A DNA stretch of 64,000 nt from Corynebacterium riegelii (GTDB taxonomy: Bacteria > Actinomycetota > Actinomycetes > Mycobacteriales > Mycobacteriaceae): contig NZ_CP068159.1 of the NCBI RefSeq assembly GCF_016728505.1, positions 1,798,001-1,862,000 of the forward strand, given 5' to 3'. Under the pieces are notes generated by a model, which was not told the DNA's origin, did not search any database, and worked only from the letters and a program-made list of their open reading frames with translations. Positions 28,236 to 36,407 of the stretch are shown here, piece by piece (positions within the stretch are counted from its first letter, which is position 1; each line of letters opens with the position of its first letter). A program made the position numbers and the translations under genes.

Positions 28236-29005
28236 AACAGGGTGGACAGGAACGCCTTGGTGCGCTCCTCCTTCGGATTATCCAGCACCTCATCGGCTGT
28301 GCCCTGCTCAACGATCACGCCGTCAGCCATAAAGACGATGTTGTCTGCAACCTCGCGGGCAAAGGCCAACTCGTGGGTAACTACCAGCATGGTCATGCCA
28401 TCATCTGCAAGCTGGCGCATGACGCGCAGGACTTCGCCGACGAGTTCGGGGTCGAGGGCGGACGTTGGCTCGTCGAAAAGCATGAGCTTTGGATCCATGG
28501 CAACCGCACGCGCGATAGCCACACGCTGCTGCTGACCACCTGAGAGTTGGATGGGGTAGGCATCCGCCTTGGACTCCAAACCGACCATCCTGAGCAGTTC
28601 CATCGCGCGGGCCTTTGCTTGCGCTGCGGGCACGCCCTTGACGTGGACCGGGGCCTCAATGATGTTGTCCAACACCGTGCGGTGGCCAAACAAGTTGAAG
28701 TTCTGGAACACCATGCCAATCTCACGGCGCTGCTTGGCGGCGTCCTTTTCGCTCATCTCATGCAGCACGCCGTTGCGCTCGCGGTAACCAATGAGCTCAG
28801 CATCCACATACAGGCGGCCAGCCGTGACCTTCTCCAAGTGGTTTACGCAGCGAAGCAGCGTGGATTTACCGGAACCAGACGGGCCGATGATGCAGGTGAC
28901 AGTGCCCGGCATAACCTCCAGATCAATGCCCTTGAGCACATCCAGATTGCCGAACGACTTCCAGACATCCACCGCCTGGACCATGGGGGTGTGTTTAACG
29001 GTCAT
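28232..29005 (-). CDS. Polar amino-acid ABC transporter ATPase
   Basis: 257 residues. Walker [15 protein letters not shown] loop, signature [14 protein letters not shown], Walker [15 protein letters not shown] and H loop VVTHE are complete. It is the GlnQ/HisP class. Third gene of the binding protein-permease-ATPase cluster, six bases after the permease. Confidence 0.95.
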   Translation of the reverse strand: MTVKHTPMVQAVDVWKSFGNLDVLKGIDLEVMPGTVTCIIGPSGSGKSTLLRCVNHLEKVTAGRLYVDAELIGYRERNGVLHEMSEKDAAKQRREIGMVFQNFNLFGHRTVLDNIIEAPVHVKGVPAAQAKARAMELLRMVGLESKADAYPIQLSGGQQQRVAIARAVAMDPKLMLFDEPTSALDPELVGEVLRVMRQLADDGMTMLVVTHELAFAREVADNIVFMADGVIVEQGTADEVLDNPKEERTKAFLSTLF

Positions 29006-29011
29006 GGTGTG

Positions 29012-29989
29012 TTAGCGACCTTTCTTCTCAGGAGCTTCGATGATCTGGACATTGTTCGGGATCGTGCCCTCAGCATCAGCAAGGCTAGCCAGCTGACGAG
29101 CGGTGAGCTGGCGAGTCACACCACGGTCAAAGTAGCGCTCCAGGTAGTGCTGGCCAACCATCAAAATCGAGGTGATGACCAGGTACCAGGTCGCCGCAAC
29201 CAAAAGCAGCGGCACCGGCTCAAAGAGTGCTGCAGCAATGTCCATCGAGCGGCCGTAAAGCTCATAGGAGTAAGGCACCGCAACCACAAGAGAGGAGGTC
29301 TTAAGCAGGGAGATGAACTCATTGCCGGTTGGCGGGATAATGATGCGCATTGCTTGGGGCAACACGGTGCGTCGCATAGTTTGGGACCAGCCCATACCGA
29401 GCGCCTTAGATGCTTCAATTTGGCCCTCTGGCACAGAAGAGACACCGGAGCGGACAATCTCGGCCATGTACGCCGCCTCATTCAGACCAAGGCCCACCAC
29501 GGCCAGCATGAATGCCGAGGACGTAAACGGATCCAGGGAAATCTGGGCGAAACCAACATTGATCGAGTCATAGATCGCACCGATGAGCCCCCAGAACATC
29601 AACTGCACGTACACCGGGGTGCCACGGAAGATCCAGAGGAATAGCCACGCAATCGACTTAAATACCGGATTCGGGCTCATACGCATCACGGCCAACACCA
29701 CGCCGCCGATCACGCCGATCAGCATGGCCAGCACCGTAATGGCGATGGTGTGCAGCGCCGCCGTGGCAATGCGGGTATCTAGCAGGTAGGCGAAGTAAGT
29801 GGACCAGCCGTAAGCCTCGTTGCGTGCCGCGCCGATAACAAACCAGATAGCAAGCGCCAAAAGTACAGCGGCTAATACCCAACGGCCCGGGTGGCGAAGC
29901 GGCTTTGCCTCAATGCGCTGCGGACGCTGCTTTGTTCCTGGCTGTTGTGATCCGTCCCCGCCGGTGGGCAGTGTTACTTGATTACTCAT
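29012..29989 (-). CDS. Polar amino-acid ABC transporter permease
   Basis: 325 residues, HisM/GlnP class. After a hydrophilic Pro/Arg-rich N-terminus there are about five TM segments, and the EAA loop reads EIVRSGVSSVPEGQIEASKALGM. A single permease gene implies a homodimer. It lies between the binding protein and the ATPase. Confidence 0.93.
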   Translation of the reverse strand: MSNQVTLPTGGDGSQQPGTKQRPQRIEAKPLRHPGRWVLAAVLLALAIWFVIGAARNEAYGWSTYFAYLLDTRIATAALHTIAITVLAMLIGVIGGVVLAVMRMSPNPVFKSIAWLFLWIFRGTPVYVQLMFWGLIGAIYDSINVGFAQISLDPFTSSAFMLAVVGLGLNEAAYMAEIVRSGVSSVPEGQIEASKALGMGWSQTMRRTVLPQAMRIIIPPTGNEFISLLKTSSLVVAVPYSYELYGRSMDIAAALFEPVPLLLVAATWYLVITSILMVGQHYLERYFDRGVTRQLTARQLASLADAEGTIPNNVQIIEAPEKKGR

Positions 29990-30025
29990 AGTTAAAAATC
30001 CCTGTCTTTACCGTTGTCTTTACGG

Positions 30026-30934
30026 CTACTGCCTAATCGGCTCTTCATTAATCAACGCTTCTTCAAGGTGCCCGTTGTCCACACCCCACTGCGCAAGAAT
30101 CCGGTCATAATCGCCAGTGTCAATGAGATGCTGCATAGCTGCCGCAAGCGCAGGTGCGAGCTCCGAGCCCTTTGGCACGGCAATGCCGTACGGGGCTGCA
30201 TCAAACATCTCACCGGTCAGCACAAGCTTGCCGTCAGAACGCTGGACCGCCCACGCTGTCACGGGGGAGTCAGCGCTGACCGCATCAGCACGACCAACAA
30301 GTGCAGCAAGTGAGGCGTTATCCGCGGTATCAAAAGACAGCACCGTGATCGGTTCCTCGCCAGCTTCTTCGCAGGCCTCGCTCTTCGGGCGTACGTCGTC
30401 TGTCTCAGAGACTGTCGTGCGCTGTACCGCGACCGTCAAGCCGCATGGGTTGCTCGGGTCAATATCCGTACCGGGCTGCGTTGCCCACTGGATGCCGGCG
30501 TAGAGGAAGTTGACAAAATCAAAGGTCTTGCGGCGTTCCTCATTATCGGTAAACCCGGACATACCAGCATCAAGGCTGCCGGCTTGAACTGCGGGCAAGA
30601 TGAGTGAGAAGTCCATCTCCTGCGGGTCAAACTCAAGCCCCATGATGCTGGCTAGTGCGCGTCCAAGGTCAAGCTCTAGGCCAATGAGTTGGCCTTCAGA
30701 GTCTTTGAACTCAAAAGGTGCGAATGGGGGATTGGCGCCGATAGAAAACTTGCCGTCGGCACTGACCTTGGAGGGCACCATCGCGGCGATTTCTGGGACG
30801 GTGTCGGGCTCAATGGCCTCCCAGCCCTCCGGGTTGCCGCCCTCATGGTTAGTCACGCAACCTGCAAGGCTCACCGTTGCTGCAAGAGCAACAGCGGCGG
30901 CTGAGGCGCGTTTGAAGTGTTGTGAAATCTGCAT
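30026..30934 (-). CDS. Polar amino-acid ABC transporter substrate-binding lipoprotein
   Basis: 302 residues. Lipobox VSLAGC (Cys about residue 26), then the family 3 solute-binding fold (FSIGANPPFAPFEFKDSEG, LGLELDLGRALASIMGLEF, a two-Cys insert CGL...CEEA). The Cys should be lipidated at the outer membrane face. First gene of the importer operon. The ligand cannot be fixed from sequence. Confidence 0.93.
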   Translation of the reverse strand: MQISQHFKRASAAAVALAATVSLAGCVTNHEGGNPEGWEAIEPDTVPEIAAMVPSKVSADGKFSIGANPPFAPFEFKDSEGQLIGLELDLGRALASIMGLEFDPQEMDFSLILPAVQAGSLDAGMSGFTDNEERRKTFDFVNFLYAGIQWATQPGTDIDPSNPCGLTVAVQRTTVSETDDVRPKSEACEEAGEEPITVLSFDTADNASLAALVGRADAVSADSPVTAWAVQRSDGKLVLTGEMFDAAPYGIAVPKGSELAPALAAAMQHLIDTGDYDRILAQWGVDNGHLEEALINEEPIRQ

Positions 30935-31024
30935 AGGTCTTTCGGGTTAAAAATTACGCTCTACTGCATAATAAACCCTTTACTCATGCATGCGGGAATC
31001 CTTCCGGCGCGCCCTGAAGGTGGA

Positions 31025-31645
31025 TTAGAAGGTGAGCGTCGGGATTTCTACACCTGCGTATCGGAGCCCACGCATCACCAGCTCAGTCACCTGACCGATG
31101 ACCAGCAAACCGAGCAGGACCGGGATGATGACAGACGTTGCCTGGCTAGAGCCACGGGAGCTCTGCGCCCAATCGCCGGTGAACATGCCAGAAGACATCA
31201 TGGAAGAACCCTGCAGCTCCTGCTTGAACAGCTCAACAGGGTTTGCCGTATCAGGGATGGCGGAGCCGACCGCCCATGCCTGGACGAAGTCCTTGCCTTC
31301 ACCCTCTGGCATGTCCTTGGTCCAGTCCAGGAACATGTCGGAACTGGAGACCTTCTTCAGCGGGTTCTTGTCTGGGTCGATGTACATCGGGTCGGTGTAC
31401 GGATCCGGGTTCAGCTTCTCCAGGGCCGGGGAAGGTGCGCCCAGGGTTGGCCGCGGCGGAACATTCTTCGACTCATCACGAGTGGAGCCGGCCTTCTCGG
31501 CAGAGGATTCAGCGTCCTGGTTGTCCGTCTTATCCGTCTTATCCGAGCTCGAAGTGGTGTCACCCTCAGCCGCCACTGCGGATACAGCGGTAGAGCCGGT
31601 GAAGATGACAGCAGCAGCAAGCGAGGAGGCAAGAATTTTACGCAT
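31025..31645 (-). CDS. Exported membrane-anchored protein, unknown function
   Basis: 206 residues: Sec signal ending SAVAA (about 26), a Ser/Thr/Asp-rich low-complexity linker (about 27-65), a globular part of about 100 residues (DPYTDPMYIDPDKNP ... FVQAWAVGSAIPDTANPVELFKQEL), and a C-terminal TM helix (TSVIIPVLLGLLVIGQVTEL). No family recognised. It follows the large metallophosphoesterase gene by 50 bases in the same direction, so the two may work together. Confidence 0.7.
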   Translation of the reverse strand: MRKILASSLAAAVIFTGSTAVSAVAAEGDTTSSSDKTDKTDNQDAESSAEKAGSTRDESKNVPPRPTLGAPSPALEKLNPDPYTDPMYIDPDKNPLKKVSSSDMFLDWTKDMPEGEGKDFVQAWAVGSAIPDTANPVELFKQELQGSSMMSSGMFTGDWAQSSRGSSQATSVIIPVLLGLLVIGQVTELVMRGLRYAGVEIPTLTF

Positions 31646-31695
31646 GACGGAGATAATAACGGTTTACGCAGGCTACGACCAACGCTTGAGATTTA

Positions 31696-33786
31696 CTAGA
31701 TGTTGAATGCGCTGCGCGCTTGCTCGATTGCAGCCTTTACTGCGGGTGGCAGCGGTAGTGCGTCAGCGTTGAGAGCGGCGAAGCCGAGTGCTCCCAAGAG
31801 TGCTGCGAGCACGCCAACAGCGATTCCAACGCCTGCCAGTGCAGATGAGGAGCTCGAATCTTGCTGCGAGCTGCCCGATGCCGGATCACACTTCACATCA
31901 CGCTTCGTTGGGCGGCCGTCCTTGTGCAGCAAGATCTCCTGGACGTCGTTGTAGACGCGGCGCTCCACACGAACAAGGTCGTAGTTGGAGTCCAAGACCG
32001 GGAACAGGTACACCGGCGTGGTTGTTAGCTTCGCTGCGACGTTGTTGGAACACTTGAGCGGCTCCAGATCCATCTGCAGGTGGCCATAGTGCTTGCCGCC
32101 GTCCTTGAGTTGGCGCACACCGTTTTCGTCGTCGATCCACATTTCCGGCTCATCGGACTGTGCCATCCACTCGCGGTAGGTGTTGAAGTCAATAGGCGAG
32201 TAGGTCCCGTCCTCATTCTTGACCCGGTAGTCGCCGCGCAGACCGTCGGCGGCCACGCCCACGTCAAAGTTGTGGAAGCCGATGCCGTCGCCGTCATCAT
32301 CAATAAAGGAACGCTCGAACATCTCGTCGTGGCCGCTGATTACCGCGGCGACACCGTACTTTTCAAAGAGCGGGGTGTACACACGCATCGGTGTGCCTGG
32401 CTGTGCATCCGGGGTAGCGGACGCGGTTGCCGTGCCATGCACGCCCGAGGAGTACGGGGTGTGGTGGAACTGAACAATGATGTACTGGCCCTTTGCGCGA
32501 GCATCTGCAAGCTGTTTTTCTGCCCACTTCCACTGCTCGGAGCCTTCGCTGAAGTCTGGCTGGCTGGTGCCGCCTGCAGCATGCATGCCTTCCATGGTGA
32601 AGGAGGTGTTGGTGTCTTTGCCCCAATCGCCTTTCTCAGCAAAGAACTCCTTGTCATTGCCAGGAATGGCCTTTTCCTTCTCCTCCTTGGCATTCTCATC
32701 CGGCAGCCCCTTGGTGGAGTCCAGCGTGATCACGGTGACTGGACCGTGATCAACGCGGTAGTAGGAGTCTTCGTGCTCTGGGGTGTCGGAGCCAAACGTG
32801 TCGAAGTACGTCATGTAAGCGTTTCGGCCCTTGGCGGCACCCCAGGCGATGCCGTCTGCATCCTGGTAGGAACCGTTGGCTGCACCAAACGTCTCCCAGT
32901 TGCCCAGCGCAGTCAGCATTGGAGTGGAGCCTGCCAGATCACCGTGGTCACCGGCGACGTAGCCGAAGTACTCATCCCAGCCAGGTTGGTAGCCGCCACC
33001 TTGGCCCAAGTCACCCGCAACGAGAAGCAGGTCTGGCTTCTGCTTGGAAATCTCGCCGATGTTGTACTTCATCGCTTCATCCTGGGTGAGCGGGTAGCGC
33101 GGCTCGGGTACACCAAGGCGAGTGTTGCTGCCGAACTTTTCAAACCAAGCAGAGCCTTCACCAGGGCGATCCAGGGAACCTTCTGCAAAGGACCGGTTAC
33201 GCTCCCATTCGCGAGCGCCGTCGATCTTCGGGCGGCCAGCGGGTTCCGTTTCGGTGTCAGAGAACGCCACGATACGAATGTTGTTCCAAGCATCTGCCGT
33301 TGGTGCCGTAGTAAACGAGTTCGTCTTGGAAACACCGTCGAGAGTAACCGTGTACTCATAGGTGGTTGCCGGCTTCAGTCCGGTGAAGGTCACCGAGTAC
33401 TTGTAGTTGTTGTTGGACTTGAGCCAGGAGCCCTTCTCAAGGCCCTTGATCTCCTGGTCACGCTCCTTGGCGGTGTAACGCAGGTGCTCCTGCAGCTCGC
33501 CCTTGGTGGTCTCAGACTTGACCTCCTTGCCAGCTTCCTTGAGTACTACGGTCGCGTCGGTACCGAGTTCGCCGAAGAAGTTCAGCGTCATTTCGTCAGC
33601 GGCAGGCTTCTGCAAGTAGGGCAGGACACGGAAACCCGGCTGGGGTGCACGCGGATGCTCATTGATATCGAGGTAGGTGTAGTTCGGAGCCTCTGCAGCG
33701 TTAGTTACCGGTGCGGCAATAGCGGAGGTGAAGGCAGCTGCAGCGATGACGGTGGCTGGGATTAGGCGGTGAGAGCGACGAGACAT
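31696..33786 (-). CDS. Exported metallophosphoesterase with altered catalytic motifs, C-terminally anchored
   Basis: 696 residues: signal peptide to about 30 (ending TNAAEA), N-terminal fibronectin-like domain (GLKPATTYEYTVTLDG), calcineurin-like core, then a C-terminal TM helix (about 645-670). Core motifs are AFSDTETE, LLVAGDLGQGG, TALGNWETFG, VQFHHTPYSSG and VISGHDEMFER. Two positions differ from the family: GNHE reads GNWE, losing the usual catalytic His, and GHxH ends in Glu instead of His. It may have changed metal use, altered specificity or lost catalysis. The protein at 9507-11207 keeps the standard residues. Confidence 0.85.
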   Translation of the reverse strand: MSRRSHRLIPATVIAAAAFTSAIAAPVTNAAEAPNYTYLDINEHPRAPQPGFRVLPYLQKPAADEMTLNFFGELGTDATVVLKEAGKEVKSETTKGELQEHLRYTAKERDQEIKGLEKGSWLKSNNNYKYSVTFTGLKPATTYEYTVTLDGVSKTNSFTTAPTADAWNNIRIVAFSDTETEPAGRPKIDGAREWERNRSFAEGSLDRPGEGSAWFEKFGSNTRLGVPEPRYPLTQDEAMKYNIGEISKQKPDLLLVAGDLGQGGGYQPGWDEYFGYVAGDHGDLAGSTPMLTALGNWETFGAANGSYQDADGIAWGAAKGRNAYMTYFDTFGSDTPEHEDSYYRVDHGPVTVITLDSTKGLPDENAKEEKEKAIPGNDKEFFAEKGDWGKDTNTSFTMEGMHAAGGTSQPDFSEGSEQWKWAEKQLADARAKGQYIIVQFHHTPYSSGVHGTATASATPDAQPGTPMRVYTPLFEKYGVAAVISGHDEMFERSFIDDDGDGIGFHNFDVGVAADGLRGDYRVKNEDGTYSPIDFNTYREWMAQSDEPEMWIDDENGVRQLKDGGKHYGHLQMDLEPLKCSNNVAAKLTTTPVYLFPVLDSNYDLVRVERRVYNDVQEILLHKDGRPTKRDVKCDPASGSSQQDSSSSSALAGVGIAVGVLAALLGALGFAALNADALPLPPAVKAAIEQARSAFNI

Positions 33787-33990
33787 GGGAAAACCTTTCC
33801 TGGAGACTGGCTGGGGTTTCTCTGATTAGAGCCCAGCGAAGTAAACGAAAGGTGAGGAGTAGTGAAAGAGTGGGTGAACCTTCTCAAGGTGCAGTGCGTT
33901 TACCGACGGTAGCTTCCTAGGCGGTTCCGCACACTGAATTAAAGGCAAAGTTGATGGGCTGCAGTGTGAGAAAAGTGTAAGAATATCTGC

Positions 33991-34326
33991 ATGACTTTTG
34001 ACGATTTCGAAATGCCCAAGCCCGTTGACTACCACCTTGAAAACGGCGAGGAACTCCATGCTCAGTACCCGGATACGTTCGGCCTCCCGAAACGATCCGC
34101 ACGTGAGAACCTCAAGGTGGGGGACATAGTCAAGCTGATCTTCGTGCTGAATGATCCTGACCCCAGCATGCCTGGCGCTGAGCGCATGTGGGTTACCGTT
34201 TCAGCAGGGCGGGGGAGTAACTACGTCGGCGAGCTGAATAATGAGCCCGCTCTGGTGCAAGGCGCAAAAGTCGGGGACTTCATTGAATTCGGGCCGGAGC
34301 ACGTCATCGATATTTACGAAGAGTGA
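33991..34326 (+). CDS. DUF2314/DUF2185-like small protein
   Basis: 111 residues. The centre reads VGDIVKLIFVLN ... ERMWVTVSA ... YVGELNNEPALVQGAKVGDFIEFGPEHVIDI, the pattern of DUF2314/DUF2185 domains, some of which occur as immunity proteins. No toxin is seen next to it. The interval 33787-33990 upstream holds two divergent promoters, not resolved. A short CGGGACG/CGTCCCG hairpin lies after its stop (34337-34358). Confidence 0.65.
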   Translation: MTFDDFEMPKPVDYHLENGEELHAQYPDTFGLPKRSARENLKVGDIVKLIFVLNDPDPSMPGAERMWVTVSAGRGSNYVGELNNEPALVQGAKVGDFIEFGPEHVIDIYEE

Positions 34327-34427
34327 CGTAGTGGCGGGACGGGATGCTTCGTCCCGACGAATGAATCGAGAACGTCGGTAGCATTTACGGCATACAGCGA
34401 GAAGCATCCACGAGGAGGTCGAACTCC

Positions 34428-34859
34428 GTGAATGGAACTATTGAAGCTTTACTGTTTTTCATCGGGGCGATTCTATTTATGGTTCTCTGTTGGACCTTCT
34501 ACCTCCGGGTCGTTCGGAAAGTCCCTCAAGATGAGGAATGGTATGACGCATCCGAACCAGAGGGTGCAGACAGTGATGGCGCGCTCTTCATCTTTCCTTA
34601 CGGTTCGCTAATTTTGGGTGCTCGCGGTATTGAGGGCCTGGTAAGAATGGCCAACTTTCCCGATCCCGTCCAGACCGTGCTACTTGTTCCGCCCGTTGTA
34701 CTTTTAATCATCGGGTTCATTGGATTTACGGGTGCGGTCGGCATTCCACTGCCGTGGCCTTTTGTCCCACGCTGGGTTGTGGACATCCGTAAAGCCAAAC
34801 GCGCGAGAAGGCGGGAACGCTGGCAAGGCAGGAAAACGAACAAAAGCCCCGAGACATAA
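34428..34859 (+). CDS. Small membrane protein, unknown function
   Basis: 143 residues with a TM helix at the N-terminus (about 6-26), a central acidic loop (DEEWYDASEPEGADSDGA), further hydrophobic segments (about 55-70 and 82-110) and a very basic tail. GTG 34428 is supported by CGAGGAGGTC just upstream. No family recognised. 34860-35104 to its right shows no gene. Confidence 0.6.
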   Translation: MNGTIEALLFFIGAILFMVLCWTFYLRVVRKVPQDEEWYDASEPEGADSDGALFIFPYGSLILGARGIEGLVRMANFPDPVQTVLLVPPVVLLIIGFIGFTGAVGIPLPWPFVPRWVVDIRKAKRARRRERWQGRKTNKSPET

Positions 34860-35104
34860 CTGGAAGCGTTGCCTCGAGACTTCAGAGGGTTTCGGAAAAC
34901 TCCCTGGCCACAACCAACGTAACTCGGTTCCGAGCTTAGTTCCACGGCAACCTCTGTCTAGTTCCAGATGGATCCTAGCCGGTTCCCGAAAATAGCCCTC
35001 TCACAGCGGAAATCGAAACGCATGCCGTCTCGAAACTTCGCTTCAAGGCATCACCCGCTGCGGAAGACGCATCAGAAGGCGGACCGAGAAAGACTGGCCT
35101 AAGT

Positions 35105-36361
35105 TCATTTGCTCAGGTTGTGTTCATCGTTAAGTGCCCGCTCATGGATTTCCAACTCACGCTCCAAAGCGTTACCCGCTTCGGTGAACGTTTCGGAGAG
35201 CGCTGCAACGAGACCTAACGAGACGACCTCAGAGTGGAAGAGTGCGTCGAAAGCGTCCTTCTTGCCGTTTTCCCATTGGCCGACAAGCGCTTTGATCTTG
35301 TTTTTGACCATTCGCTCGCGTTTCGTGACAACGGTTTCCGGAAAGAGCGTGAATTCGAGTGCTCGGCGGGCCTTCTCTTCTTTGCTGGCTATCTCTTTGC
35401 CTACTTTCCACTTGGCGTGGACATAGGTATTACGTGCGGCGAAAGGCTTAGCAAGGTCTTTCGCTATGCCCGCACAGGTGCCGCATGTTCCGTTGTTCGC
35501 AATGCTTTTGCGAAGGCCATCCCCGAAGGAGTGAGCCTCGGCTGACAGGCCCGCGAGCTCCTCATCGGAGAACAGCACGTCGGCCAGGTCCGCGAGAAGG
35601 TTTTCGACTCGGGACGCGGCCAGGACAACCGAGGCGTAGAGGACGAGGAAGTCGTTACCGAAGCGCTTGAGGAACGGCAGGGGGTCTTGGCGAGCAAAGG
35701 GCAGGATCTTCGCATAAGGCTCGGAGAGCTTCTTTACCGAGTCGAGAAAGTGTGGTGGGAACGCGAGATCTTTCAGTTGTTCGTTGAGCGAGGCGAATAG
35801 CGTGTCGAATTGCCGCTGCGCAGTGTCGCTGAGGTCAGGCAATTCGGGAAGCGGTTCGAGTGGCCCGCAGTCGGCAAAGTTTCCCGCATTGAGCCACCTC
35901 TTCATCGACGGGGCGAGGTTGAGACTCGCCTTCTCGGCGGCTGCGTGGGTGACGGACGTGTTGAACGAGGCGAACTGGTGGGCAAAGGTCTCACTCAGGG
36001 CAGGTGAGAAGAACGCTGGGTCCGTTTTCGCCCAAGTTTCCCAGACGCTCGGAGGCAGGCTGAGCTGCTTCCCGGCAATTTTCGTGACGAAGTCTGAGTC
36101 GAGTTTACGCAGGGACTTGCCCCAAGCCTTTTCGACTATGGGCTGCACAGTTTTCTGCATTGCTGCGTAGCCCTCTGGGTCGTTTTTGCGCCAGATGTCG
36201 TTGAGGTTCTCGCCTTCGAAGTCGGTGAGAGGACGGTTGTGAAAGTCTGCCGTGGGCGTACTGGTGTCCTCGGTGCCTTTTCGAGTGGAGTCTCCGGAGG
36301 GGAAGTCGGAGCCGTTTTCCGGCTCGTTGGGGATTTCGTCGTGCTTGTATGGCTCGGTCAT
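35105..36361 (-). CDS. HEPN-motif protein, putative defence effector
   Basis: 418 residues from ATG 36361. No named family is recognised. The N-terminal ~60 residues are acidic and low in complexity. A long helical region follows. The C-terminal third holds ASRVENLLADLADVLF and then RNTYVHAKW, an R-x4-H motif (about 310-315) in a helical setting typical of HEPN ribonucleases, with a CGTC (C-x2-C) about 15 residues before it. It is the last minus-strand gene of the defence island. An IS1634-type element now separates it from the operon above, but the 118-bp duplication restores its start and 46 bp of 5' sequence. Expression now depends on whatever promoter the IS edge provides. Confidence 0.6.
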   Translation of the reverse strand: MTEPYKHDEIPNEPENGSDFPSGDSTRKGTEDTSTPTADFHNRPLTDFEGENLNDIWRKNDPEGYAAMQKTVQPIVEKAWGKSLRKLDSDFVTKIAGKQLSLPPSVWETWAKTDPAFFSPALSETFAHQFASFNTSVTHAAAEKASLNLAPSMKRWLNAGNFADCGPLEPLPELPDLSDTAQRQFDTLFASLNEQLKDLAFPPHFLDSVKKLSEPYAKILPFARQDPLPFLKRFGNDFLVLYASVVLAASRVENLLADLADVLFSDEELAGLSAEAHSFGDGLRKSIANNGTCGTCAGIAKDLAKPFAARNTYVHAKWKVGKEIASKEEKARRALEFTLFPETVVTKRERMVKNKIKALVGQWENGKKDAFDALFHSEVVSLGLVAALSETFTEAGNALERELEIHERALNDEHNLSK

Positions 36362-36407
36362 AGGTCCAGTGTGCATGATGGACGAGACGGGCACGAAGGG
36401 TTGAAAC
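36290..36407. repeat. 118-bp direct repeat, copy 1 (left of the IS1634 element)
   Basis: Identical to 38080-38197 over all 118 bases. It contains the first 24 codons of the HEPN gene and 46 bases upstream of its ATG. It directly abuts the IS end CTGACTTAGGCC. Interpreted as a long target-site duplication. Confidence 0.92.
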
